A stretch of 15,294 nt of DNA from Motiliproteus sp036960405 (GTDB lineage: Bacteria > Pseudomonadota > Gammaproteobacteria > Pseudomonadales > Balneatricaceae). A program made the translations under genes and the position numbers. The notes below the pieces were generated by a model. That model had not been told where the DNA came from and did not search any database. It worked only from the letters and a program-made list of their open reading frames with translations. The stretch's first letter is position 1; each line of letters opens with the position of its first letter. Positions 1 to 8,475 of this stretch are shown here, in pieces. The stretch is taken from positions 1-15,294 of the forward strand of contig JBALWS010000107.1 in NCBI GenBank assembly GCA_036960405.1. The letters are read 5' to 3'.

Positions 1-450
1 GCCGACCGCTGCGGTCATTCTGCGTACCTGTCGATTACGCCCCTCTTTGATCTTTAGCTCGACCCAGCAAGTCACGTCATTTTGGCGCTGCCGAATTGGC
101 GGCACCCGAGGCCAGAGATCGGGTTGATCCAATATGCGGCAGCGGGCAGGGCGGGTGATACCGTCTTTGAGCTCAACGCCCTGACACAACCGCTTGATCG
201 CTTGGTCGCCAATCTGTCCTTCGAGTTGCACCCAGTAGGTTTTTTCAAGCTTAAATTTAGGGTCGGTAACCTGCTGCTGCAGCTTGCCGTCGTCGGTGAG
301 TAGCAGCAGCCCCTCCGAGTCATAGTCCAGCCTACCGGCGGCGTAGAGCCCGGGCTGATCGATAAACTTCGCCAGCGTGTCACGGCCTTGGCTATCGGTA
401 AACTGGGACAGCACTTGAAAGGGTTTATTGAATAAAACGATCTTGGACAT
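1..450 (-). CDS. rluE: 23S rRNA pseudouridine synthase RluE, 3' end beyond the window
   Basis: The first 150 codons of a pseudouridine synthase of the RsuA/RluB/E/F family, which isomerises a uridine in 23S rRNA to pseudouridine. The ATG at 450-448 is preceded by TTTTGGAGTCGAT, giving a GGAG ribosome binding site. The protein begins MSKIVLFNKPF, as is usual for the family. The active-site motif GRLDYDSEGLLLLT places the catalytic Asp at residue 42. The later segments LWPRVPPIR and EGRNRQVRRMTAAVG match the RluE subgroup best. The reading frame is open to base 1, so roughly the last 30 or more residues are missing. No S4 domain precedes the catalytic domain, which also fits RluE rather than RsuA or RluB. 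It is divergent from prpE and looks like an unrelated housekeeping neighbour. The family is secure; the RluE assignment is strong but rests on remembered family sequence. Confidence 0.9.
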   Translation of the reverse strand, partial: MSKIVLFNKPFQVLSQFTDSQGRDTLAKFIDQPGLYAAGRLDYDSEGLLLLTDDGKLQQQVTDPKFKLEKTYWVQLEGQIGDQAIKRLCQGVELKDGITRPARCRILDQPDLWPRVPPIRQRQNDVTCWVELKIKEGRNRQVRRMTAAVG

Positions 451-606
451 ATCGACTCCAAAAGAAGGAAACCTCTGCTTAAGTCCAATAGCGTTTCTGC
501 CAGAAATGCCAGGGGGCTTAATCAGAGATTTCCAGGGACGCTCACTGTAGCGATGCACTGCCAGCGGGGCAAGAGGTCTGTATGGTGCGGTTTTAGCGAG
601 ATTTGG

Positions 607-626
607 CAACATTGTCGACAATGATG
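607..626. promoter_or_regulatory. 20-bp palindrome, candidate operator upstream of prpE
   Basis: The sequence caACATTGTCGACAATGATG is self-complementary around the 616/617 junction. The inner 14 bp (CATTGTC/GACAATG) are perfect, and only one pair in the full 20 bp is mismatched. Its centre is about 44 bp upstream of the start expected from the TATAAT at 649-654, so a bound dimer would sit at or next to the -35 region. The core shape (TTGTCGACAA) resembles operators of GntR-family regulators, including ones tied to propionate genes. That resemblance is from memory, and no regulator gene is in the window. Confidence 0.55.
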
Positions 627-648
627 TTTTTTAGAGATTTTGTGTAAA

Positions 649-654
649 TATAAT
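649..654 (+). promoter_or_regulatory. Candidate sigma-70 -10 element for prpE
   Basis: An exact TATAAT hexamer in an AT-rich stretch, oriented toward prpE. No convincing -35 hexamer lies 16-18 bp upstream; that interval is mostly T. This would fit a promoter that depends on an activator bound at the adjacent palindrome, or the hexamer may be a chance match in AT-rich DNA. Confidence 0.4.
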
Positions 655-851
655 AAAAAATGACCGTAACCCCTTTGTTTGCAGTGCTTTTGTGGCTTTT
701 ATCGAGTTGTTTTCGCCTTTCGTCGTAGTTAAAAAAATGATCAAAAGAGTTAAAGTACTGGCCGTCAGAGGGTTTAACTGTCAACAATATAGCGGCTTGA
801 CCAGTGCAGTTTTGATTGCCGCCCATAATGAATAACTAAAGGATCGGTATC

Positions 852-2741
852 ATGGCCTACTTGGATGAATATCAAAAATCAATTGAAGCACCTGAGGTTT
901 TCTGGAAAGAGAAAGCGGATGAACTCGATTGGTTCAAGTCTCCGCAGCAGATTCTGTCAAAGGATGACAACGGCATCGACCGTTGGTTTGCCGATGGTGA
1001 GATGAATACCGCCCATATGGCGCTCGATTACCATGTCGACGCTGGTCGTGGCGATCAGGTGGCGATCTACTACGATTCACCGGTTACCGATACCAAGCGT
1101 GCGATTACCTATCGCGAACTGCGCGATCAGGTAGCACTGTTTGCCGGTGTCTTACAGGCACAAGGTGTGGCCAAAGGTGATCGGGTTGTCATCTATATGC
1201 CGATGATCCCAGAAGCTGCTGTGGCGATGCTGGCAACAGCACGTTTAGGAGCCATCCATTCGGTTGTATTCGGCGGCTTTGCACCCAATGAGTTGGCGGT
1301 ACGTATCGACGACGCCGAGCCTAAGGTTGTCGTTACCTCTTCGTGTGGTATCGAGATTAAGAAAGTCATTCCGTACAAGCCACTGCTAGACGAAGCGATC
1401 CAACTGTCTGCTCACAAGCCTGATCATTGCGTAGTTTTCCAGCGTCCTCAGGTAACGGCTGAGATGGTCGAAGGGCGTGATCTGGACTGGAATGCAGCGA
1501 TGGCAGCAGCGACACCTGCCGCTTGTGTACCGGTTAAAGGCACCGATCCGCTTTATGTGCTGTACACCTCTGGTACCACCGGCAAGCCTAAAGGCGTAGT
1601 CCGTGATAACGGTGGCCATGCGGTAGCGTTGAAGTACAGCATGAAAGCGATCTACGACATGAACCCCGGCGAAGTCTTCTGGGCGGCATCGGATGTGGGT
1701 TGGGTTGTCGGTCACTCCTACATCGTTTATGCACCGTTGTTGGCTGGTCTCTCTACCGTGTTCTATGAAGGTAAGCCGGTCCGGACGCCGGATGCAGGCG
1801 GTTTTTGGCGGGTTTGCGAAGAGTACGGCGTTAAGGCGCTGTTCTCTGCTCCTACTGCGTTCCGCGCGATCCGCAAAGAAGATCCGGATTCTGAACTGCT
1901 CAAGCCTTACGATCTGTCCAAGTTGGAATACATCTTCATGGCGGGTGAGCGGCTTGACCCCCCTACTTATCACTGGGTTAAAGATACCCTAGGACTGCCA
2001 GTTGTCGATCACTGGTGGCAGACCGAAACCGGCTGGGCGATTTGTGGCAACTTGATGGGCGTCGAAGCCAAAGAACCCAAGGCCGGTTCTGCGACCCTGC
2101 CAACGCCAGGGTTTGATGTGCGGATCCTAGATAGCAAAGGTAACCCTGTTGCTGCTAACGAGCAGGGCAATGTTGCCATCAAGCTACCGCTACCTCCGAG
2201 CTGCTTGCCAACCGTATGGGGTGACTTCGAGCGCTTCCGTACCGGTTATCTGAATATCTTTGAAGGCTATTACGTTACCGGTGACGGCGGCTACAAGGAT
2301 GATGATGGCTATGTCTTCATCATGGGACGCACCGACGACGTGATTAACGTAGCCGGTCACCGTTTGTCTACCGGCGAGATGGAAGAGGTCGTAGCCGCGC
2401 ACCCGGCTGTTGCTGAGTGCTGTGTGATTGGTATTAACGATTCGCTCAAAGGACAAAACCCGGTCGGATTGGTACTGCTCAAAGACGGCGTCGATATCGA
2501 TGAAAAAGAGCTGGAAGCCGAGCTAGTGGCCAGCGTTCGTAAAGCGATCGGCGCTGTAGCCTGCTTTAAGACTGCAGTGGTGGTTCAACGTCTGCCTAAA
2601 ACTCGCTCGGGTAAGATTCTGCGCAAGCTACTGCGTCAGATCGCTGATGGTGAAGAGTACAGCATTCCATCAACCATCGATGATCCCGCTAGCCTGCCTG
2701 AGATCTCAGAGATCATGGGTAGCCGCGGTCTAGTAAGTTGA
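852..2741 (+). CDS. prpE: Propionyl-CoA synthetase (propionate--CoA ligase)
   Basis: A 629-residue cytoplasmic AMP-forming acyl-CoA synthetase that turns propionate, ATP and CoA into propionyl-CoA. The length equals the usual PrpE length (about 628). The adenylation P-loop YTSGTTGKPKG starts at residue 238 and is followed by GVVRDNGGH, a sequence typical of PrpE rather than acetyl-CoA synthetase. WWQTETGW and GRTDDVINVAGHR follow. The C-terminal PKTRSGK places the catalytic Lys, which is acetylation-controlled in the family, at residue 588. The ending TIDDPASL is also PrpE-like. The ATG at 852 follows AAAGGA by 8 nt. The gene stands alone, with a terminator directly downstream, and prpBCD are absent from the window. 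PrpE enzymes can also activate acrylate, which matters because DmdB/DmdC-like genes lie nearby. A related acetate/acrylate ligase is the main alternative. Confidence 0.88.
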   Translation: MAYLDEYQKSIEAPEVFWKEKADELDWFKSPQQILSKDDNGIDRWFADGEMNTAHMALDYHVDAGRGDQVAIYYDSPVTDTKRAITYRELRDQVALFAGVLQAQGVAKGDRVVIYMPMIPEAAVAMLATARLGAIHSVVFGGFAPNELAVRIDDAEPKVVVTSSCGIEIKKVIPYKPLLDEAIQLSAHKPDHCVVFQRPQVTAEMVEGRDLDWNAAMAAATPAACVPVKGTDPLYVLYTSGTTGKPKGVVRDNGGHAVALKYSMKAIYDMNPGEVFWAASDVGWVVGHSYIVYAPLLAGLSTVFYEGKPVRTPDAGGFWRVCEEYGVKALFSAPTAFRAIRKEDPDSELLKPYDLSKLEYIFMAGERLDPPTYHWVKDTLGLPVVDHWWQTETGWAICGNLMGVEAKEPKAGSATLPTPGFDVRILDSKGNPVAANEQGNVAIKLPLPPSCLPTVWGDFERFRTGYLNIFEGYYVTGDGGYKDDDGYVFIMGRTDDVINVAGHRLSTGEMEEVVAAHPAVAECCVIGINDSLKGQNPVGLVLLKDGVDIDEKELEAELVASVRKAIGAVACFKTAVVVQRLPKTRSGKILRKLLRQIADGEEYSIPSTIDDPASLPEISEIMGSRGLVS

Positions 2742-2773
2742 TAGACTACAGCTAAATTATTTTACCCCTTATT

Positions 2774-2803
2774 AGCGGACTCTTATGAGTCCGCTTTTTT
2801 TTT
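2774..2803 (+). terminator. Intrinsic terminator of prpE
   Basis: A perfect 9-bp stem, AGCGGACTC/GAGTCCGCT (2774-2782 and 2787-2795), with a TTAT loop, followed by a run of nine T. It starts 32 bp after the prpE stop codon and separates prpE from the next gene on the same strand. Confidence 0.92.
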
Positions 2804-2852
2804 GCTCCGTATCTGGTTACAGTCAGCGCACAGGTAATGCAAGGAGCAAACT

Positions 2853-4889
2853 GTGCAGCAGACCGTATTAATTGTGGATGATGAAGTTAACATCACTCAA
2901 TCCTTCCAGCGTTTGTTCAGAAAAGAACCGTATCGAATACTGACAGCCAATAGTGGCCAGCAGGCATTACAGATTCTCGCCAAGGAAACGGTCGAGGTGG
3001 TGGTGTCGGATCAACGTATGCCGGGCATGACCGGAGCGGAACTGTTCTCTGTGGTTCAGCAGCGCTACCCCAATACTACGCGCCTGCTACTGTCGGGTTA
3101 TACCGATTTTGAGGCGCTGACCTACGCCATCAACAACGGTGCCATCAGTAAGTTCATCAGCAAACCCTGGAATCGAGACGAGTTACAGCAAAGCCTGCAG
3201 CAGGCCTTTGATCGAGCCAAGGAGCTGAGTTATCAAAGCGACTACGATCAGGCGTTTCAAAATGCCACCCAAGGGATGCTATTGCTCGATACCGAATACC
3301 ATATCGTGTCGGTCAACGCAGCTCAGCTCAAACTAACCGGGCATAAAGAGACCGACCTGGTTGGCAAGACCCTGTTTGAGGCAGTCCCAGAACTGGATCA
3401 GCCGTTGGTGCAGAGTGCTATCAGTAGCGATCAGCATTGGCAGGGCGAGCTATGGCTAATCCGGAACGACAAAAGCATCGGTTTATTTGCGTTGGTACTA
3501 CAAGAAAACCCGGCTACCCAAAGGCTCAGTTTTAGTTGCGTGGATATTACCGAAGCGCGTCGCAATGAGTTAAGCAGTCGTCATGACCTGTTGACGGGAC
3601 TGCTAAATCGACAAAGTTTTGAGCAGGAGGTGGCGGAGTCGCTCTCACAGCAGGATTCGGAACTTTTAATGGCGGTACTGTCACTCGATCTGATCAATTT
3701 TCGTCAGGTCAATGAGAGTTATGGCCATCAGACCGGCGATGACCTGTTGTGCCAAGTGGCCGCTTCTCTGCGAGAACTGCTGGGTGAGCACCAGTCGATA
3801 CGCTGTATCGCGCGTGTCGGCGGGGATGAATTCGCCTTGCTCTGCTTAGCCTTCGACAAGCCAGCGCTATTGTCACTGTGCGAAACCATACTCGATTGGT
3901 TTAAGGCACCAATAGCGGTGGCAGAACAAGAACTGTTTATGCACTTTAAACTCGGCATTGCGTTGGCGGATAGTTCATCGCTGGATGCTGCCGAACTGAT
4001 AAAACAGTCGGCGACAGCGGGAGCACGCAGCGATCGAATGCAGCGTTATCGTATCTATAACGATGAAATGCTCGAAGGTGCCAAAGAGCGAATGGATCTG
4101 CATAACGACCTGCACAAGGTTGTTAGTAACAACGAGTTAGTGCTGCTTTATCAACCAAAGGTTGAGATAAAAACAGGTCGAATTACCAGTGCCGAAGCAC
4201 TGGTACGCTGGAATCATCCTAGCAAGGGGTTAATCTCTCCCGATCGATTTGTCTTCCTAGCCGAAGAGTCCGGGCTGATTCTAGATATCGGAGATTGGTG
4301 CATCAGTGAAGCCTGTCGGCAACTGTCGAACTGGGAGCAGCAGGGGGTAGGGCCGGTGACCGTTGCGGTTAATCTTTCTCCGCGACAGTTTTCTGATCAG
4401 GCACTACCGCAGCGCCTGCAAGCGCTCAAAGCTCACCATCAGCTGCAACACTCGGCCCTGGAGCTTGAGGTCACCGAGAGTACGTTACTCGACGATACCG
4501 ACCGTGCAATCCTGATGATGGAGCAGATTCGTGCTAACGGCGTTCAGTTTGCGATGGATGATTTTGGCACTGGCTACGCGTCGTTCGATTATCTAAAGCG
4601 TTACCCGTTTTCTACCTTAAAAATTGATCGCAGCTTTATCATCAACCTCTGCCATAGCCCACGCGAATACTCGATTGTGCAGTCGATGATCGAGATGGCG
4701 CGTCAGCTACAACTATCCGTTGTGGCAGAAGGGGTCGAGGAGGCCGATCAAGTGGAGGCGCTCGAAGCGCTAGGCTGTGATTATATCCAAGGCTTTTATT
4801 ATAGTCGTCCGATCGAGGCGAACGCTTTTGAACAGCTGCTGCGTACTCAACCCTTCGCCATTACGAACTCCAGCGGACCTTCTGAGTAA
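2853..4889 (+). CDS. Response regulator with PAS, GGDEF and EAL domains (cyclic-di-GMP turnover)
   Basis: A 678-residue soluble signalling protein. The GTG start at 2853 follows AAGGAG by 6 nt. Domains in order: a REC domain at 1-120 (acidic pair D9/D10, phospho-acceptor D53, K104 in SKPW); a PAS domain at about 130-235; a GGDEF diguanylate cyclase at about 240-405; and an EAL phosphodiesterase at about 415-670. The GGDEF signature is intact at 323-327 and a metal-binding Asp sits at 279, but no RxxD inhibitory site precedes the signature. The EAL domain keeps the usual catalytic set: E448 (EAL), N507, E539, D569/D570 (DDFGTGY), K590 and E626. Both activities therefore look possible, and which one dominates cannot be read from sequence. 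The REC domain resembles the RpfG/HupR type. No cognate kinase on this strand is adjacent. The last 29 bp overlap, tail to tail, the 3' end of the response regulator gene on the other strand. Confidence 0.93.
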   Translation: MQQTVLIVDDEVNITQSFQRLFRKEPYRILTANSGQQALQILAKETVEVVVSDQRMPGMTGAELFSVVQQRYPNTTRLLLSGYTDFEALTYAINNGAISKFISKPWNRDELQQSLQQAFDRAKELSYQSDYDQAFQNATQGMLLLDTEYHIVSVNAAQLKLTGHKETDLVGKTLFEAVPELDQPLVQSAISSDQHWQGELWLIRNDKSIGLFALVLQENPATQRLSFSCVDITEARRNELSSRHDLLTGLLNRQSFEQEVAESLSQQDSELLMAVLSLDLINFRQVNESYGHQTGDDLLCQVAASLRELLGEHQSIRCIARVGGDEFALLCLAFDKPALLSLCETILDWFKAPIAVAEQELFMHFKLGIALADSSSLDAAELIKQSATAGARSDRMQRYRIYNDEMLEGAKERMDLHNDLHKVVSNNELVLLYQPKVEIKTGRITSAEALVRWNHPSKGLISPDRFVFLAEESGLILDIGDWCISEACRQLSNWEQQGVGPVTVAVNLSPRQFSDQALPQRLQALKAHHQLQHSALELEVTESTLLDDTDRAILMMEQIRANGVQFAMDDFGTGYASFDYLKRYPFSTLKIDRSFIINLCHSPREYSIVQSMIEMARQLQLSVVAEGVEEADQVEALEALGCDYIQGFYYSRPIEANAFEQLLRTQPFAITNSSGPSE

Positions 4890-5568
4890 ACATATAACCG
4901 GCACCGTAGATGGTCTTGATGATTTCAGGATTGTGCGGGTCGGTTTCAATCTTTTTACGTAGCCTAGAGATGCGGACATCGATGCTGCGGTCGTAGGGGG
5001 CTAGATAATCCCCTAGCAGTTGGTCTCTGCTGATGATCTTTCCCGAGCTGTTGAATAGGGCTGTAAGCATCTTGGCTTCGGTAGCACTCAGATTTTCGAC
5101 CCTGCCGTCTAGGTGGCTTAATGTTAGGTTGCTCGCACGAAAGGTCCAATCTCCGAAATGGGCGAGCTCTTTAGCAGACCCCGACTCAGCGCTGGCTTGA
5201 ACGCGGCGCAAGGTGCTTTTTACCCGAGCTACCAGCTCACGCGGCTCAAAAGGTTTGGCAATATAATCATCAGCGCCAAGTTCCAAACCGAGTACTTTAT
5301 CGGGCAGACTGGCACGCCCCGAGATGATGATGATCCTCATCTCTTCTTTATCACAGAGCTGCTTGACCAAGCTCAAACCATCCATGTCGGGCAGCCCCAG
5401 ATCGATGATGCATAGATCGGGACGATCTTTGAGTAGTGAACGTGAAGCGTCGCTGCCGTTGTTGAAATAGCGAACGCTGTAGCCAAAATCCTCCAACGCG
5501 CCGCTAATCATACCCCCTAGGTCCTGCTCATCCTCGATCACATATATCAGCGACTGGGTTGGGCTCAT
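4861..5568 (-). CDS. OmpR/PhoB-family response regulator
   Basis: A 235-residue transcription factor: a receiver domain (acidic E12/D13, phospho-acceptor D56 in IIDLGLPDMDG, S83, K105 in AKPFEP) and a C-terminal winged-helix DNA-binding domain at about 138-230, ending with DVRISRLRKKIE and GAGYMF. Phosphorylation should promote dimerisation and binding to tandem DNA repeats. Its ATG (5568-5566) overlaps the TGA of the upstream kinase as ATGA, and AAGGAG lies 7 nt upstream inside the kinase gene, so the two are very likely translationally coupled and functionally paired. No regulon can be deduced from the protein alone, but the GTAAC array at 8517-8564 in front of the operon has the geometry this family binds. 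No intrinsic terminator is visible at the overlapping 3' end. Confidence 0.93.
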   Translation of the reverse strand: MSPTQSLIYVIEDEQDLGGMISGALEDFGYSVRYFNNGSDASRSLLKDRPDLCIIDLGLPDMDGLSLVKQLCDKEEMRIIIISGRASLPDKVLGLELGADDYIAKPFEPRELVARVKSTLRRVQASAESGSAKELAHFGDWTFRASNLTLSHLDGRVENLSATEAKMLTALFNSSGKIISRDQLLGDYLAPYDRSIDVRISRLRKKIETDPHNPEIIKTIYGAGYMFTQKVRWSS

Positions 5569-8474
5569 CGATCAACTCCTTCAATTTCAGACTTCAGCCT
5601 TGATTGCGCGGCAGAGATCGCCTGGCGTAATACCGGCTTGTCGAACGGCTTTTGCATAAGGGTGAAGTCGCTTCCTTGTTCGGCAAACGCTTCACTGTAA
5701 CCCGTCATCGTCACTATAAACGCATCTTTGTGCATCATTTGAGCATGTTTGGCGATTTGGACACCATTGGCTCCACCGGGTAGCACGACATCTGTAACCA
5801 GACCGCCCAGACCTGTAATTGTATCGAGCAGTGCCACGGCTTCATCGCCGCCGCCGGCCTCGACTACCACAAAGCCCATGGCGACCAATTGACCGCGTAC
5901 TACTGCGCGAACGTCAGCGTTGTCTTCAACTAGCAGAACCAGCCTGTTATCGGTGATCGAGGGTTGTGAATCTGGCGGGGCTTCTGCAGTGATCTCATCA
6001 ACGCGCAATGCCTGGGCGACCGGTAACAGGATCTGCACTTGAGCTCCGGCACCCGGCTGGCTAATGATGCGAATAAACCCGCTAGACTGCTTAACAAAAC
6101 CGTACACCATGCTTAGCCCAAGACCCGAGCCTGCGCCGTTATGCTTAGTGGTGAAGAAGGGTTCAAAGGCCCGAACAAGAACATCTTCACCAAAGCCCTG
6201 GCCATCATCGCTAATACTAAAACACGCATACTCACCGCGCGGAACCGGTTCGTCGTACAGTTGCTTATCGAGCAACTTGATCCGCTCAGCCTTTATCTTC
6301 AGTTGGCCGCCCTGAGGCATGGCATCACGCGAGTTCAACGCAAGGTTGACCAGGGCATCGTCAAACTGGCCGGGGTCGACAAAGATTAATGGGCTATTTG
6401 GGGCGGCTTGTGTGCTGAAAACGATCGAATCTGGCAGCGAAGGGGTCAGTAATAGTTTTAACTCTGCAATCAGCTGCTGGCAGCTAACCACGCTTGGCGT
6501 TAACGGTTGCTGACGCGAAAATGCCAATAACCGACGGGTGATGTCGGCCCCACGACGAGTCGCTCGAATGGCCGGTTGCAGATGCTGAATATTCAGCGTT
6601 GGAAGCTCGGTTTTATCTTGTAACTCCAGCAGGTTGCCAAGAATAATAGTCAGTAAGTTGTTGAAGTCATGAGCTAGCCCTCCAGACATCTGACCAACCG
6701 CGTGCATTCGATTGGCTTCGGCTAAGCGCTCCTCTGCCTGTTTCTGGTCGGTGATATCGATGGAGAGACTCAGAAAGCCGCTGACCTGTTCCTCGCTGTC
6801 GTAGAACGGCAGCAGCGTGCGGCGAGTAATGATCGCTTGGCCATCACGTTGTAGATGGTGTTCAAATGTCGATTGCTGGCCCGCTAGAGCGAGCTGAATG
6901 TAGGCTTCAACCTCAGCGTACATCTGCGGGCCTAGAATCTCAGCAGCGGAGCGGCCGACGACGCTGGCTTTGTCTAGACCAAACATTTCGACGTAGCCTC
7001 GGTTTACAAAGACGAACTCGTTGCGATTGTTGATATACGCAACCTGCGCAGGCAGTGCGTCGAGAATCATTCGCTGACGGGTCTCTGATATTTCCAGTTC
7101 GTCACGCGCCGCCTGCAACTCATCGAAGGCGCGTAGTAGTTCGCTGTTACTGGCTTCGAGCTGTTGGGTACGTGCCTTGACCCGCGAATCTAGCGTTTGA
7201 ATATTGCTCGATAACTGGTCGACCATCGAGTCGAATGATTCGGCTAATACGCCCAATTCATCGGTGCGTTGAATGCCACTCTTGGCCGACAATTGACCTT
7301 TGCTGACTAAAGCAGCGGTATACGACAAGCGCCGAATCGGCGCAGTTAGCCAATTGGCAAACACCCATGCCAGTAATGAGGCCAGTAACAAAGAGATGGC
7401 TGCGATGACCAGTATTCGTGTGCTCAGCAATTCGGAACTGCTTTGTAGGTCGTCGACGTAGACCGATGAACTGATATACCAATCAAACCCAGGAATATGG
7501 CGCACTAACGAGAGTTTGTCATAAACATAGTTACCCGGATCATCGGGACTATCCCATTGATAAAAAGCTTCTTTGTCGGTATCCGATGCGTTAATCAGGT
7601 CCTTAACGATGGGGTTTCCCGTTACCGGGTTGAGCAATTCGCTGAAGTTGCTGCCGTCGATGTTGGGATTAGGGTGGATCAACATATTGGCATTCGGGTC
7701 GAAGACAAACAGATAGCCATTGTTGGCGATCGTGATCTGATCAAAGGCTTGGCGCAGTTCACTCAGCGCCTTCTGTTTTTTTGCCGACACCTCCTGTTCG
7801 ATCTTGTCGAGGTAGACCCCCGAGCCAATCACGATACCCCATTGTGGGAAATGGCGAACATAGGAGTATTTATCAAGCGCTTCGGACTGGCCTAATTTGG
7901 GCCATTTGTAATGGTAGAAGCCTTCGCCTTCATCGATCGCCAGTTTCACCACAGTAGGGACGATCAACTTGCCATCGTTATCACGAATGGATGCGGCGTC
8001 TCGGCCAAAATGGCTGTCAGCAGGGTGGGACAGTAACCGGTAATCGTAGTCGGCAACCCACACGTAGGTCTCCTCATCGGCACGAAACGAACGCAACTCG
8101 ATAAAAATCGTCTTCCAGATCTGTTCCTCGCTTAGACCCTGTTTCTTCAGTACCGAATACAGCGAGTGGATGTAATCTTCGCTCAAGCTGACTATCGATT
8201 GAAGTCGCTGCTGGTGAGAGTTGAGTGCCTGCTGACGATAATCTTCACCGTCGAAGTACATCTTGGTTGCCAGTGCATAGATATTATTAAGCGCAATTTT
8301 GCTGGCGTTGTGCTCGATTTCGAGCACTTTATCCTTAATTAGCGGCACCGAGTACCAATAAAAAGACAGGAAAATGGTGCCAATGATAACCAGCATCATG
8401 GTGAAGAAGCGGGCAGTAATCGCCGATAATCTGGGCATCCGTGATGACATCCTGCGCTTGGTGGGCTGATTCAA
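5565..8474 (-). CDS. Hybrid sensor histidine kinase (dCache-HAMP-PAS-HisKA-HATPase-REC)
   Basis: A 969-residue inner-membrane hybrid kinase. Transmembrane helices lie at about 23-43 and 353-378, enclosing a periplasmic double Cache region (about 50-350). Both halves show the Cache_2 pattern: LLSHP with VIGSGVY, then LIHPNPN with ISSSVY. HAMP (about 375-430), a coiled coil, a PAS domain (about 470-585) and HisKA follow. The phospho-His is H602 in GGLAHDFNNLL, the HDFNN class. Then come an HATPase with N, G1 and G2 boxes and a C-terminal REC with D895. Cache_2 sensors often bind small carboxylates; that ligand class is inference here. No HPt domain is present. The longest start is a TTG at 8474, with AGGAG only 2 nt away; ATG codons at 8450 and 8438 are alternatives before TM1. 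It is followed by its response regulator and is divergent from the DmdB-like gene. Confidence 0.93.
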   Translation of the reverse strand: MNQPTKRRMSSRMPRLSAITARFFTMMLVIIGTIFLSFYWYSVPLIKDKVLEIEHNASKIALNNIYALATKMYFDGEDYRQQALNSHQQRLQSIVSLSEDYIHSLYSVLKKQGLSEEQIWKTIFIELRSFRADEETYVWVADYDYRLLSHPADSHFGRDAASIRDNDGKLIVPTVVKLAIDEGEGFYHYKWPKLGQSEALDKYSYVRHFPQWGIVIGSGVYLDKIEQEVSAKKQKALSELRQAFDQITIANNGYLFVFDPNANMLIHPNPNIDGSNFSELLNPVTGNPIVKDLINASDTDKEAFYQWDSPDDPGNYVYDKLSLVRHIPGFDWYISSSVYVDDLQSSSELLSTRILVIAAISLLLASLLAWVFANWLTAPIRRLSYTAALVSKGQLSAKSGIQRTDELGVLAESFDSMVDQLSSNIQTLDSRVKARTQQLEASNSELLRAFDELQAARDELEISETRQRMILDALPAQVAYINNRNEFVFVNRGYVEMFGLDKASVVGRSAAEILGPQMYAEVEAYIQLALAGQQSTFEHHLQRDGQAIITRRTLLPFYDSEEQVSGFLSLSIDITDQKQAEERLAEANRMHAVGQMSGGLAHDFNNLLTIILGNLLELQDKTELPTLNIQHLQPAIRATRRGADITRRLLAFSRQQPLTPSVVSCQQLIAELKLLLTPSLPDSIVFSTQAAPNSPLIFVDPGQFDDALVNLALNSRDAMPQGGQLKIKAERIKLLDKQLYDEPVPRGEYACFSISDDGQGFGEDVLVRAFEPFFTTKHNGAGSGLGLSMVYGFVKQSSGFIRIISQPGAGAQVQILLPVAQALRVDEITAEAPPDSQPSITDNRLVLLVEDNADVRAVVRGQLVAMGFVVVEAGGGDEAVALLDTITGLGGLVTDVVLPGGANGVQIAKHAQMMHKDAFIVTMTGYSEAFAEQGSDFTLMQKPFDKPVLRQAISAAQSRLKSEIEGVDR

Positions 8475-8475
8475 G

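Larger units (their letters stand above)
451..851. other. Divergent intergenic region rluE/prpE
   Basis: A 401-bp non-coding gap, clearly AT-rich between about 600 and 760. It holds a near-perfect palindrome at 607-626, a consensus -10 hexamer at 649-654, and an imperfect inverted repeat at 491-509 (GCGTTTCT, GCC, AGAAATGC; one mismatch) 41 bp upstream of the rluE start. A minus-strand frame at 593-826 is open for 77 codons, but it has low complexity, no recognisable domain and no good ribosome binding site, so I do not call it a gene. If the TATAAT is used, prpE would have a leader of about 190 nt; I see no known riboswitch in it. Confidence 0.7.

Noticed and set aside
72..488. Minus-strand 138-codon frame over the left edge
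   Set aside because: It is a shadow frame of rluE; the in-frame product starting at 450 carries the pseudouridine synthase motifs.
593..826. Minus-strand 77-codon open frame in the rluE/prpE gap
   Set aside because: AT-rich, no domain, no good ribosome binding site, and it overlaps the palindrome and -10 that better explain the region.
1386..1973. 195-codon minus-strand frame inside prpE
   Set aside because: An antisense shadow of a conserved enzyme gene, with no recognisable protein features.
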